Below, piece by piece: positions 1 through 8,493 of a stretch of DNA of 64,000 nt. The notes under the pieces are model-generated. The model made no database searches. It saw only the letters and a program-made list of their open reading frames with translations, and was not told the DNA's origin. The DNA comes from DAOPYU01 sp942493245. Lineage in GTDB: Bacteria; Sumerlaeota; Sumerlaeia; UBA8349. Numbering within the stretch: position 1 is the stretch's first letter; every line of letters starts with the position of its first letter. Location of the stretch: positions 5,208,001 through 5,272,000 of the forward strand of contig OW818685.1 in assembly GCA_942493245.1 (NCBI GenBank). Reading direction: 5' to 3'. A program made the translations under genes and the position numbers.

Positions 1-289
1 GCATGTCGCCCCGGATAAACCGGTTCGCGGGCAGCGTCTCGGTGGCGCGTCGCAGGCAGTCCGGGTCGAGATCCAATCCTACGATCGAAGGGAAAAGCGG
101 CCAGAGGTACTCCATGTGCCGCCCGTACCCGCACGGGCAGTCCAGTACCGCGGCGCCGGGTTGCAGGTCCAGCGCGTCACAGGCGAACTGTGCCTCCTCC
201 ATCGCCACGGCCGGTTCCAGAATGTAGTCGCTGTAGATCTCTCCATACGGTTCGGAGAAATAGGTCCGGAACCAGTCGTTTTGCGCCAT
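1..289 (-). CDS. Class I SAM-dependent methyltransferase, N-terminal part
   Basis: This gene runs off the left window edge, so only about 96 N-terminal residues are visible. The reading starts at an ATG preceded by a strong GAAGGAGG ribosome binding site. A methyltransferase motif I (VLDCPCGYGRH, about residues 47-57) is followed by a motif II-like acidic strand end (GLDLDPDCL). This is the SAM-binding part of a Rossmann-fold methyltransferase. The substrate cannot be read from the visible part. It is the upstream neighbour, on the opposite side of a short gap, of the sugar porter gene on the same strand. Confidence 0.8.
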   Translation of the reverse strand, partial: MAQNDWFRTYFSEPYGEIYSDYILEPAVAMEEAQFACDALDLQPGAAVLDCPCGYGRHMEYLWPLFPSIVGLDLDPDCLRRATETLPANRFIRGDM

Positions 290-327
290 TGGGTCGTTCC
301 CTCCTTCGGGTTCAGACTCGAACGGCG

Positions 328-1791
328 TTATCCTACCAGATCCTTTTCAATCTGTTCAAGCGTCTTCCCCTTTGTTTCCGGCACAAACAGGTGGATGAAG
401 ACAAATCCGGCGGCGCAGATGGCCGAGTAGAGCCAGAAAGTGCCCGCCGCGCCCAGGTTCTTGTTGAGCGCCGGGAAGGTGTAGGTCAATACGAAACACG
501 CGATCCACAACGCGCACACGGCCACCGAAACCGCCGCGCCCCGAATGCGGTTCGGGAAGATCTCCGAAATCAGCACCCACGTGATCGGCGCGAGCGAGAA
601 CGCGTAGCACCCGATGGTGGCCAGCACGGGAATCACCACCCCCAGCCCCTTAAATCCCAGACTGTACGACAAGCCGATCAAAAAGTGGAAAAAACAGATG
701 CCCGCGCACCCGACCAGCATCAGAATGCGGCGTCCGAAACGATCCACCGTCTTGATCGCGATGAAGGTACAGATCAGATTCACCAGGCCCGTGATGACGA
801 TCTGGAACAACACGTCACTGACTTTGTACCCGGCCTGTTTGAAGATCTCTTCGGCGTAGTTGAAAATCACATTGATCCCGCTCCACTGCTGAAGCACCGC
901 CAGGAAACAGCCGATGCAGAGGATCTTGAGCATGCGCGGATCGAGCAGGTCGCCGAAACGCACGCGCTGGACCTCCTCGCCGACAATGGTGTTCTGGATG
1001 TCGCTCACTTCTTTCTCGGCATGCGCCTGACCGCCGATGCGCGCCAGAATATCGAGCGCCTTCTGACTCTTCCCGTTCTTGACCAGCCAGCGCGGACTCT
1101 CGGGCACCAGGAGCGCCCCCACAAAGAACACCAGCGACGGCACCGTGACCGCCGTGAACATCCACCGCCAGGCAAACTGGCCGTTCCACGACTGGCGGAT
1201 CATCTCGGCGGTGGTGTCGGCGGGCATTTTCTGGGCGATGAACATGTTGACCACCTGAGCGGCCAGCACGCCGATTACGATCGTGAGCTGGTTGATGGCC
1301 ACCAGCCGTCCGCGCATGTGCGCCGGCGCCACTTCGGCGATATACATGGGCGAGAGGTTCGACGCCATCCCGATCGCCACGCCACCCAGAATCCGCCAGA
1401 CGACGAACCAATCGAGCGTAGTGGCCCACCCGGTCAGAATGGACGATATGGCAAAAATCAAAGCGGAAATCAGCAGGAGAATTTTGCGCCCGAACCTGTC
1501 GCTCAGCGCCCCGGAAATCAGAGAACCGAGCAGACATCCCAACAGCGCGCAGCTATTGGCCCAGCCGCTGAGCGTCTCATTCACCTCGATCCCGGCGACG
1601 CCATCCACCAGACCGTCCTTGGCGATTCCGAAAAAGGGCTGAAAGAAGGGCTTCGCCCCGCCGATCACCACCCAGTCGTAGCCGAAGAGCAAACCGCCCA
1701 TGGCCGCCACGAGCGAGATGGCCCAGATGTACCGCAAGTTGTACTGCGCGGGAACCCCGCTCGAGGATGGCGTACCGGTCACGATGTTCAT
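328..1791 (-). CDS. Sugar porter family MFS transporter
   Basis: A 487-residue inner-membrane symporter of the major facilitator sugar porter family (XylE/GLUT type), expected to import a monosaccharide with protons. Family signatures are visible: GGLLFGYDWVVIGG in the first helix, RFGRK after helix 2, PMYIAEVAPAHMRGR, PESPRWLVKNGK before the central loop, DRFGRR, and the C-terminal PETKGKTLEQIE. The open frame extends far upstream, but the start at 1791 is chosen because MNIVTG lies just before helix 1 and has an AAGGAAG site at the right distance. The position after FGYD is W where XylE has T, which may bear on sugar choice. Substrate is unknown. Confidence 0.92.
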   Translation of the reverse strand: MNIVTGTPSSSGVPAQYNLRYIWAISLVAAMGGLLFGYDWVVIGGAKPFFQPFFGIAKDGLVDGVAGIEVNETLSGWANSCALLGCLLGSLISGALSDRFGRKILLLISALIFAISSILTGWATTLDWFVVWRILGGVAIGMASNLSPMYIAEVAPAHMRGRLVAINQLTIVIGVLAAQVVNMFIAQKMPADTTAEMIRQSWNGQFAWRWMFTAVTVPSLVFFVGALLVPESPRWLVKNGKSQKALDILARIGGQAHAEKEVSDIQNTIVGEEVQRVRFGDLLDPRMLKILCIGCFLAVLQQWSGINVIFNYAEEIFKQAGYKVSDVLFQIVITGLVNLICTFIAIKTVDRFGRRILMLVGCAGICFFHFLIGLSYSLGFKGLGVVIPVLATIGCYAFSLAPITWVLISEIFPNRIRGAAVSVAVCALWIACFVLTYTFPALNKNLGAAGTFWLYSAICAAGFVFIHLFVPETKGKTLEQIEKDLVG

Positions 1792-2775
1792 GCGATCTGT
1801 CTTCCTTGCCGTCTGGATTGAATTCCGTGAAGGGTTGAATCCTCTCACTGGAGAGGACGCGTTGTTGCCGGAACCCGGATGACGGGTGTTCCGGCCTGGG
1901 GGTGCGGTCGGGAACTCAGCGGGACACCAGCCTTCCGGACGATGGATTTTCTGAAAACCGCAAGATCCCGCTCCCTGTTGCACCCATGCGTTAGTAGGCC
2001 TTTCAGGACCGGCAGGCGTCAAGAAAAAACGCCGAAATTCGAAAGAAGAAAATGCCCCAAATGGACAATCCTGCAAAAACTGGAGAATCGTAAGCGGAAT
2101 ATACCGCAATCCAACCCCCAAGGAACCTGACGCAGCGGAAGCGCAACCCAAATATGAACCACGAAACACCTGGCGCAGCGAAGTCGCAACCGAATATAAC
2201 CGCGAAGATTGCTGCTTTCGCTTTTTGTGAAGAAAGCCTCCTCCTGGGATCGCCAATCTCTCGATTGGCGCGGTTGCGGTTTCGGACGTCCCGACGGCTT
2301 TGCGGGATTCGGGGGATTGCGCGATTCCACCCGTTGGTTGCGGCTTCGCTGCGCCAGGTCCTTCGTACTACTATCTTGCGGAATCTACGCAAGCCTCGAC
2401 GATTTTTCTGTAACACAAGGACAATCAACCGCAAAACGCAAAGTCGCAAAGACGCAGGGACGCAAAGAAGCTGAGAAGCGTGAATGGAGAGGGGACGAAG
2501 CACAAACCTCGATAACAAATGCAGGGAAAATTTCAACTGTCTTGCGAAATCTGAATCTCTGCGACTCTGCGCCTTCGCGACTTTGCGTTAAATTGGTTTT
2601 GGTTGCGGCTTCGCTGCGCCAGGGATTTCGTGGTTCAAAAGTTCGGGAAGCGTCTGGAATGTATCCTGGGTGTCAGGATGACTTCGCACGAGGGCTTCGG
2701 GGTTGAACCAGAACCCCGTCTGCGATATGTTGGTCTCGGACATAACCCCGTTGTTCCCGCGAGGAGAAAAACGCC
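1792..2775. repeat. Intergenic region filled with dispersed repeat words
   Basis: No convincing gene lies here. The region holds two inverted copies of a GC-rich word ending in GCGCAACC (about 2125-2148 and 2168-2191) and two copies in the opposite orientation beginning GGTTGCGGCTTCGCTGCGCC (2336-2363 and 2601-2625). Between them is an inverted pair built from degenerate CGCAAAG units (left arm about 2428-2470, right arm about 2551-2592). A small hairpin CGCCAATC/GATTGGCG lies at about 2251-2270 and recurs at about 35498-35516. The thiE promoter candidate closes the region. Confidence 0.7.
2703..2731 (+). promoter_or_regulatory. Candidate promoter of thiE
   Basis: TTGAAC (2703-2708), a 17-base spacer and TATGTT (2726-2731) stand 45 bases before the thiE start. 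The form -35 / 17 / TAnnnT recurs before several genes of this window. No TPP riboswitch was recognised between this site and thiE. Confidence 0.45.
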
Positions 2776-3411
2776 ATGCCTGCCCTGACCGACTTCCTGC
2801 GCCTCATCGTCATCACGGACGGCTCGGCCGCCTGTGGCGCCGTGGAGCGCAAAACCCTGCTCGACCGGCTCGACCGCGCGCTCGATGGCGGCGCCACGGC
2901 CCTCATGGTCCGCGAGCGCGGCCTCTCCACACGCGAGCTCGGCGACTTTGCGCAGCAGGTCCGCGAACGCACCCGGAAACACGGCGCCTGGCTGATCGTC
3001 AACGACCGAGTGGACATCGCCCTCGCCGTCGAGGCCGACGCCGTCCACCTTGGCTGGCAGTCTCTCGATATCGAACGGGTGCGCGATCTCGCGGGCGATC
3101 GCCTGCGGATCGGGTACTCGACTCACTCGATCGAACAGGCGTTGGCCGGTCAGGAACGCGGCGCGGACTACGTCACCTTCGGTCCGGTTTTCTTCACGCC
3201 GTCAAAGGCCAACCTGGTCCAGGTTCAGGGCCTCGACGGCGTGCGTCGGCTCCGCGCGGACGGACTGAACATCCCCTGTGTGGGCCTCGGCGGCATCACC
3301 CCCGACACCGCCGCGCAGGTGCGCGCCCAGGGCGTCGCCGGCGTGGCCGTCATCCGAGCCGCCCTCGACGCCCCCGACCCCGCCCGGGCCTGCCGCGCGA
3401 TGTTGGGATAA
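2776..3411 (+). CDS. thiE: Thiamine phosphate synthase (ThiE/TenI family)
   Basis: A 211-residue TIM-barrel enzyme that joins HMP-pyrophosphate and thiazole phosphate to thiamine phosphate. Family marks are seen in order: VRERGLSTREL, VNDRVDIALAVEADAVHLG (substrate/phosphate pocket), GYSTHS, GADYVTFGPVFFTPSK and the phosphate-binding GLGGITP. Length fits the family. The start has a GAGGAG site eight or so bases upstream. It stands alone, without other thiamine genes, so a TenI-like regulatory or divergent role cannot be excluded; the usual K in the VREK-type motif is R here. Confidence 0.88.
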   Translation: MPALTDFLRLIVITDGSAACGAVERKTLLDRLDRALDGGATALMVRERGLSTRELGDFAQQVRERTRKHGAWLIVNDRVDIALAVEADAVHLGWQSLDIERVRDLAGDRLRIGYSTHSIEQALAGQERGADYVTFGPVFFTPSKANLVQVQGLDGVRRLRADGLNIPCVGLGGITPDTAAQVRAQGVAGVAVIRAALDAPDPARACRAMLG

Positions 3412-3429
3412 ACGGGCAGAATATTTCTA

Positions 3430-3461
3430 AAAAGGACACCCGTTTCTTCCGAGTGTCCCCC
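3430..3461 (-). terminator. Rho-independent terminator-like hairpin
   Basis: Read on the minus strand a GGACAC.../...GTGTCC stem is followed by a run of T. Nearly the same hairpin sits behind manA at 4728-4759, so it is also a dispersed repeat. It would stop transcription coming from the frameshifted gene at 4003-4634. Confidence 0.5.
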
Positions 3462-3464
3462 AAA

Positions 3465-3920
3465 TCGCCCTTCTCATTCAAACTTCGCAACTTTTCCTCT
3501 GCGAACCTCTGCGTCCTCCGCGGTTTTTGTTTTCACCGCAGAAGGCGAGGAGGAACGAAGTCTGCGCCTTTTGAAAGCAACCACAGATGAACACGGATGC
3601 ACCTGGCGCAGCGGAGCCGCAACCAAAACCGATTTAACGCAAAGGCGCGGAGACGCAGAGATGCAAAGATACCGGCATTTCATGCGGCCTTCGGATTGCC
3701 CCCCATATCCTCAAATATTACTGGGATTTATACATCGTCCCCTCTCCATTCACGCCTCTCTGCGTCCTTGCGTCTTTGTGCCTCTGCGTTTTGTGGTTGA
3801 TTGTCCTCGTGTTACCGCAGAATCGTCGCGGCTTGCGTAGATTCTGCGAGATAGTAGTACAGATACCGCCCTTTTTCCCATTCATCTGTGTCCATCTGTG
3901 CATATCTGTGGTTTCAATAA
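3465..3920. repeat. Nested inverted repeats of two word families
   Basis: An outer inverted pair made of CATCTGTG-type units (left arm about 3579-3602, right arm about 3881-3914) encloses an inner inverted pair made of CTTTGCGT-type units (left about 3630-3667, right about 3752-3803). The outer left arm runs straight into a copy of the GCGCAGCGGAGCCGCAACC word. Another CTCTGCG-rich stretch lies at about 3488-3542. No gene is supported between 3412 and 4002. Confidence 0.75.
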
Positions 3921-4002
3921 GCGGTACTTCGCGAACGGAAAATTGACACGAGGGGCACGATCCACGAGATAAACCGAGGGGAGCGGTTCATCCCCAAACT
4001 TT

Positions 4003-4634
4003 TCACTCTTCAAGCGGAGGCGCATCCTCCGCATCCGAGAAAGTCGAAAAAGGATCGAACCTCCATTTCCCTTTTTTCAAGGTATAGTTTCCTATGCTGC
4101 CAGAAAGCAATCGGCCAAATTCTTCGCGGTGAGGAGACGGGAGACTCTCGGGGTTGTTTACATAGGTGTATTCCTCGGATCTCACATCAATCATGATGAA
4201 GATGTGTTCTTTCTGCGAATAGGCATAAATAAAACCCCGCTTGTAACAGAAGCCGAATGGAAAAAAGACTCTTTGCAGAATGTTACTGTTTCTCCTCGAG
4301 TGTTTATGCAGGTGAAGCCGTCACTTGACCAATTTATCCAGCAGTATTTCTGATCGACAAAACCTCTCGAATTTGCCCATCGGAAACGGCCATTTCCCCA
4401 AGCTACAGGAACATCAATGCACATACGGTATGGAAGAGGATACTCAACGGATTTCATCTGCATATAGTCGATCAGCGAATACCCGGGGAAAAACATCTGG
4501 GGAGAAACGTGGTTAAGACAGGCTTTCCCTATCCATCCCCCCAGAAACAAAATTCCCAAGACCTCACACGAAAGAACCTTGTGGCGCTTTCCCCAACCCC
4601 AAATTTTTTGAAGAATAGATGACATCCGGTTCAT
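4003..4634 (-). pseudogene. Unknown membrane-anchored protein, frameshifted
   Basis: Two open frames join into one plausible protein of about 210 residues if one base is added in a run of six T (minus strand; A run at 4261-4266). The first frame starts at 4634 after a GGAAGGG site, has one membrane helix (about residues 20-40) and then a soluble domain up to GETVTFCKES. After the run the second frame continues smoothly through GFCYKRGFIYAYSQKEHIF and ends at 4003. Without the correction the first frame stops at 4191. The family was not recognised. It may be a true pseudogene or a homopolymer sequencing error; base composition is lower in GC than the neighbours. Confidence 0.6.
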
Positions 4635-4727
4635 GGTGAGAATCCCTTCCCCCCGGAAAAATAACATGAACACCCTCTCGCTTCCAGACGCGACTATACC
4701 CGCCCGGCGATCCCCTGTGCCAGAAAT

Positions 4728-4759
4728 AAAAAAAGGACACCCTTCTCTTCCGGGTGTCC
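4728..4759 (-). terminator. Rho-independent terminator of manA
   Basis: On the minus strand an eight-base-pair stem (4735-4742 with 4752-4759) is followed by seven T. It lies 47 bases past the manA stop. It is close in sequence to the hairpin at 3430-3461. Confidence 0.75.
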
Positions 4760-4777
4760 CCCCAATTGTCCTTCTCA

Positions 4778-4810
4778 TTTTCCATTATCAATTGTCAATT
4801 ATCCATTATC
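4778..4810. repeat. AT-rich repeat word (ATTATCAATTGTC type)
   Basis: A short array of degenerate ATTATC / AATTGTC units lies just behind manA and overlaps its last bases. The same word recurs at about 62480-62503 behind the esterase gene. Confidence 0.6.
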
Positions 4811-5831
4811 CCTTGCCGAGAATCGCCACGCCTCCCGCGCCGGTGGCGATGCAGAGGGCCGGGGTGTTCCCGACCGGGCGCAGGGCCACTTCGCCCACCG
4901 CCGCAGGCAGAACCGCGCACGACCCGCGCCGCAGGGTCAGGCACTCACCCCCGCCGGTCAGTTCCGCCTCGCCCTCGAGCAGCACGAGCGCCTGGGCCGA
5001 ACGCGGGTCCACCGGCCACGCCACCGCGCGCTCCAGATAGGCGCGCTCGATGCGGTAGGCGGGCACGTCCACCAGCAGTTCGTGCCGTCCCCATGCGCAG
5101 GCGATCGGTTCGGGCGGCAGGGCCAGCGGCGCGTCCTCGCCGAAGTGCAGCACCCGGCGCGCGGCGTCGAGGTGCAACGGACGCGGTTGCCCGTCGGAGG
5201 TCAGGCGGCCATAGTCGTAAATCCGGAAAGTCGAGTCGGACGGTTCCTGGACCTCGAGCACCATCACCCCCTGGCAATAGGCGTGCGCCATGCCCGGCGC
5301 CACCCGATAAACATCGCCCGGCGCCACCGGGACCGACCGCAGGCACTCGGTCACCCGCCCGGCGGCCAGCAGGCGCTCGAATTCTTCACGCGAGAGGTCG
5401 GGTTTCAACCCGTGGAGGATATGCACGCCCGGGTCGGCCTGCATCACCACCATGCTCTCGTCCTTGGCCAGGTCGTTGGGAAAGAAGTCGCGGCACGCCG
5501 CTTCGTCCGGGTGGACCTGAACGCTCAGGTCCTCCTGCGCGTCGAGGAACTTGACCAGCAGGGGGAACCGCCCGTCGGGGTTGCGTCCGCGCCAGACCGG
5601 ACCGATCAGGTCCTCGCCCCACAGGCGCACCAGTTCATGGAGCGTTTTGCCTTGTTGAGCGCCCGAAGCGACCCACGAGGCGCCCTCGGGCAGGTCGGCC
5701 ACCATCCACGCCTCGCCGATCCGTTCCCCTTCGGGCAACGCGATTCCCAGGTGCGCCTCGATCTTGCGCCCCCCCCAGATCTTCCGTTTGAGATCCGGAT
5801 ACGACAGAAACGGATGGACCGAACGGCTCAT
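4806..5831 (-). CDS. manA: Mannose-6-phosphate isomerase, class I
   Basis: A 341-residue zinc-dependent cupin enzyme interconverting mannose-6-phosphate and fructose-6-phosphate. The N-terminal YPDLKRKIWGG, the metal-binding QVHPDE (about residues 104-109) and the second cupin stretch GDVYRVAPGMAHAYCQGV with EVQEPSDSTFRIYDYGR are typical. The short form, without the helical insertion of the 390-residue enterobacterial enzyme, resembles Firmicutes ManA. Just upstream a ten-codon frame (MPYQQNETAS) ends in ATGA, overlapping the start by four bases; it might couple translation but could be chance. The gene is followed by a clear terminator. The product feeds GDP-mannose or mannose use. Confidence 0.93.
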   Translation of the reverse strand: MSRSVHPFLSYPDLKRKIWGGRKIEAHLGIALPEGERIGEAWMVADLPEGASWVASGAQQGKTLHELVRLWGEDLIGPVWRGRNPDGRFPLLVKFLDAQEDLSVQVHPDEAACRDFFPNDLAKDESMVVMQADPGVHILHGLKPDLSREEFERLLAAGRVTECLRSVPVAPGDVYRVAPGMAHAYCQGVMVLEVQEPSDSTFRIYDYGRLTSDGQPRPLHLDAARRVLHFGEDAPLALPPEPIACAWGRHELLVDVPAYRIERAYLERAVAWPVDPRSAQALVLLEGEAELTGGGECLTLRRGSCAVLPAAVGEVALRPVGNTPALCIATGAGGVAILGKG

Positions 5832-5916
5832 GACGCGGTCTCATTCTGCTGATACGGCATGGGGGTTCTTTCTTTCACGCATTTCTCCCTTATCGACACA
5901 TCCGCCCGACAACGCC

Positions 5917-7167
5917 TCACACCCCGGGCTTTTCGAACAGGGTCCGCATCACCCCATCGCCCTTCAAAAGTCCCAGGCTCCCCTTCGGGGCGTCGAGTTC
6001 GTTGTAGAGCAACCCGATATCGCCCTGCGCCCACGGATGGACAAACAGCACCGGCACGGGCGTGCGGGTGTGCTTGCGCGTGGCCACCGGCACCGGGTGG
6101 TCGGGCAGAACCGCCAACGCCAGGTTTTTCAACCCCATCCCTTCGGACACCGGACTGAAGGAAAATTCCTCGAGGAAGGTGCCGATGAGCCGCCGGTCGA
6201 AATCCTCGATGGCGCGGATCTTTTTATCGAGGTCCCCTTCGTGCGACACTTCGTCAATCCCTTCGACATGGACATAGACAAAGTCGTGGTCCTGAAGCGC
6301 GCGCACGGCGGCGCATGCTTTTCCCTCGTAGTGCGTGTCTATGTACCCCGTGGCTCCCGGCACCTCGATAACGTCCATATCCGTCACCGCGCCGATCCCC
6401 TTGATGACATCCACCGCCGAAATGATCGCCCCGCTCTTTCCATACATTTCCCGGAACCGCTTCACGGCAGGACGCCGCCCCCCGCTCCAGGGCCAGATCC
6501 GGTTGGCCGGGCGCTTGCCCGCCGCCACCCGAGCGCGGTTCACCGGGTGGTTTTCGAGCAACTCGATCGAATCCACCATGAGTCGGCGCAGCAGATCCGC
6601 CGTGGCTTCACCCGCCGGAGCCTTCGCTTTCGGCAGGTTTTCCAGGTACGGGTCGCCCTGGTGATCGTCCGGTTTTTCGCAATTCACGTCGGGCGAGAAC
6701 TCGTCGCCGGTCAGAAGCAACAGGTTTCGATACGCCACGCCGGGGGCAAACCGCGCCTTGCCGCTGCCCAGAGCGGCGTTGAGCGCGTCGAGCAGTTCCA
6801 CGGCCTCGGGCGTCGTAATCTGCCCGGCGGAGTAGTCCTGAACCACGCCGTCCGACGAGACATTGACCAGGCTGCACCGGAAGGCCAGCTGGTTCGTCCC
6901 GAGCAGAATGCCCTGGCTGGCCGCCTCGAGCGGTCCGCGCCCGCAGTACCCCGTGGCCAGATCGTGACCCAGAACCGAGAGGTTGGCGACATCGGAGCTG
7001 GTCGGGAACGGCTCGGGCAAGGCCAGGAACGTGCCCATGCGGGCGTGCCCCCCCTGCGCCAACCGGTCCAGATTGGGCGTTTGGGCGGCCATCAGGGGCG
7101 TTCGCCCCCCGAGCGCCTCGATTGGCTCGTCGGCCATGCCGTCGCCCAGAAACAAGACATATTTCAT
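5917..7167 (-). CDS. apgM: Cofactor-independent phosphoglycerate mutase, archaeal type
   Basis: A 416-residue alkaline-phosphatase-superfamily enzyme converting 3- to 2-phosphoglycerate in glycolysis. The N-terminus KYVLFLGDGMADEP holds the first metal ligand, and TSSDVANLSVLGHD supplies the catalytic serine region. YVHVEGIDEVSHEGD, LPDHPVPV and TRKHTRTPVP give the other metal ligands. Length and motifs match the ApgM subfamily, not the 510-residue GpmI. It lies 85 bases upstream of manA on the same strand, and a promoter candidate stands before it at 7237-7265. Confidence 0.93.
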   Translation of the reverse strand: MKYVLFLGDGMADEPIEALGGRTPLMAAQTPNLDRLAQGGHARMGTFLALPEPFPTSSDVANLSVLGHDLATGYCGRGPLEAASQGILLGTNQLAFRCSLVNVSSDGVVQDYSAGQITTPEAVELLDALNAALGSGKARFAPGVAYRNLLLLTGDEFSPDVNCEKPDDHQGDPYLENLPKAKAPAGEATADLLRRLMVDSIELLENHPVNRARVAAGKRPANRIWPWSGGRRPAVKRFREMYGKSGAIISAVDVIKGIGAVTDMDVIEVPGATGYIDTHYEGKACAAVRALQDHDFVYVHVEGIDEVSHEGDLDKKIRAIEDFDRRLIGTFLEEFSFSPVSEGMGLKNLALAVLPDHPVPVATRKHTRTPVPVLFVHPWAQGDIGLLYNELDAPKGSLGLLKGDGVMRTLFEKPGV

Positions 7168-7236
7168 ATCAGATACCCCATCCGGACAGTAAAAACCCTT
7201 CCCGCTTTTCCTTGATAAGGAAGAGCAGGCCCGGAA

Positions 7237-7265
7237 ATGCTACCCGCCGAGGGGGGAAAAGTCAA
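7237..7265 (-). promoter_or_regulatory. Candidate promoter of apgM
   Basis: On the minus strand TTGACT (7260-7265), 17 bases and TAGCAT (7237-7242), about 70 bases before the apgM start. Confidence 0.45.
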
Positions 7266-7319
7266 GTCTGCACGCCGAGAAGAGGCGGGGCGAAAGCCAG
7301 CGGAGGGGGCTGAAGCGGC

Positions 7320-7445
7320 GATCGGAGGTGGCACGGGCGTCCCCGCCCGTGAATGGCCAGCGTCTTTATCAGCCGGGCCGCAAATCGCAGGGCTTTTCCC
7401 TGAAAACCTTCATGGGCGAGACGCCCATGCCACCTCAAGAAACCG
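7320..7445. repeat. Inverted pair of GGTGGCAYGGGCG hairpins
   Basis: A copy of the word GGTGGCACGGGCGTCCCCGC with its own hairpin (about 7327-7351) faces an inverted, diverged copy (about 7410-7437). Related copies lie at about 12585-12645 and 23133-23160. Otherwise the 7168-7490 gap holds only the apgM promoter. Confidence 0.65.
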
Positions 7446-7490
7446 CCTTTCTCATGAAAGCCGGAACCAATTCCCGCAACAACGCCCGCC

Positions 7491-8360
7491 TCAGTCCATC
7501 TTTTCCACGAAATCGCGCAGAAACGCCCGGAAATCCGCCCCCATGTCGGGGCGGTCGGCGGCGTAGATCACCGAGGTCTTCATGTACTCGAGCCGGTTGC
7601 CGATGTCGTACCGCACGCCGTCGAACTTGTGGGCCAGCATCCGCTGGTCCTTGAGCAGGAGGCGCAGGGCGTCCGTCAATTGAATCTCGTTGTTGACGCC
7701 GCGCGGGGTCCGCTCGATGCAGTCGAAAATATCGGGGGTCAGGATGTAACGCCCGCCAATGGCCAGATTCGACGGTGCGTCGGCAGCTTTGGGCTTCTCG
7801 ACCAGAACGTCAATCTCGTAGAGATTCGGCTCGATGGCTTTTCCCCCCACGATGCCATACCGCTCGACTTTACTCCGCTCGACTTCCTCGACACCGATGA
7901 TGGGGCACTTGTAGCGGTTGTAGGAGTCAATCAACTGGCGCGAGCAGGGCGTCTTCGAGCGAATCAGCGTGTCGCCCAGCAACACCAGAAACGGCTCGTT
8001 GCCCACGTGCCAGCGCGCGTAGGAAATTGCGTCGCCCAGCCCGTTGAGTTCGGCTTGGCGCACAAAATGGATATTCGCCAGCGAGGCCAGATGACGCACC
8101 TGCTGGAGTTGCTCCTCGCGCCCCTGCAACCGCAGGCTGGCCTCGAGTTCGAACGCCCGGTCGAAATGGTTCTCGATGGACTGCTTGCCCTGACGGGTGA
8201 TGATCAGGATGTCGCGAATGCCCGAGTGGACCGCTTCCTCGACAACATATTGGATCGTCGGGGTATCCACGACCGGGAGCATTTCCTTCGGCTGCGACTT
8301 GGTGGCCGGCAGGAAACGGGTTCCAAACCCGGCGGCTGGAATGACGGCTTTCTGGATCAT
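7491..8360 (-). CDS. galU: UTP--glucose-1-phosphate uridylyltransferase
   Basis: A 289-residue nucleotidyltransferase making UDP-glucose from UTP and glucose-1-phosphate. The start GFGTRFLPATKSQPKEMLPV holds the nucleotide-binding signature. VEEAVHSGIRDILIITRQGK, PFLVLLGDTLI and the VEKPKAADAPSNLAIGGRYI stretch are typical of bacterial GalU. It lies 133 bases downstream of the glucuronokinase-like gene on the same strand. That pairing raises the possibility that it also takes glucuronate-1-phosphate, but this is an inference from context only. Confidence 0.93.
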   Translation of the reverse strand: MIQKAVIPAAGFGTRFLPATKSQPKEMLPVVDTPTIQYVVEEAVHSGIRDILIITRQGKQSIENHFDRAFELEASLRLQGREEQLQQVRHLASLANIHFVRQAELNGLGDAISYARWHVGNEPFLVLLGDTLIRSKTPCSRQLIDSYNRYKCPIIGVEEVERSKVERYGIVGGKAIEPNLYEIDVLVEKPKAADAPSNLAIGGRYILTPDIFDCIERTPRGVNNEIQLTDALRLLLKDQRMLAHKFDGVRYDIGNRLEYMKTSVIYAADRPDMGADFRAFLRDFVEKMD

Positions 8361-8442
8361 GGTTTTCTTTCCCCCAGGAACTTCGGATTCTCTGTAAATC
8401 TTACAAGACGCGGTTGAACATCCCCCGAGCGCGACTTTTCTT

Positions 8443-8475
8443 TCAGGCGGGCGGGGACGCCCGCCCTCCCGGAAC
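8443..8475. repeat. GGCGGGCG hairpin repeat
   Basis: A perfect eight-base-pair stem (8446-8453 with 8458-8465) between the glucuronokinase and galU genes, flanked by TTTCTTTCA and CCTCCC. Related copies lie at about 10490-10556, 15420-15455, 35423-35450 and 37107-37172. Confidence 0.7.
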
Positions 8476-8493
8476 CGCGGCGGTACAGGGTCG

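Noticed and set aside
190..1821. Long plus-strand frame opposite the sugar porter gene
   Set aside because: Its composition (His, Arg, Gln rich, no motifs) is that of an antisense shadow of the porter; the same holds for the long minus frame opposite 31371-35321.
2400..2775. TPP riboswitch before thiE
   Set aside because: A CTGAGA string occurs at about 2471, but it lies within the CGCAAAG repeat and the other conserved parts of the aptamer are missing.
5835..5867. Ten-codon leader peptide before manA
   Set aside because: It overlaps the manA start by ATGA but has no good ribosome site and no regulatory hairpin; kept only as a remark in the manA entry.
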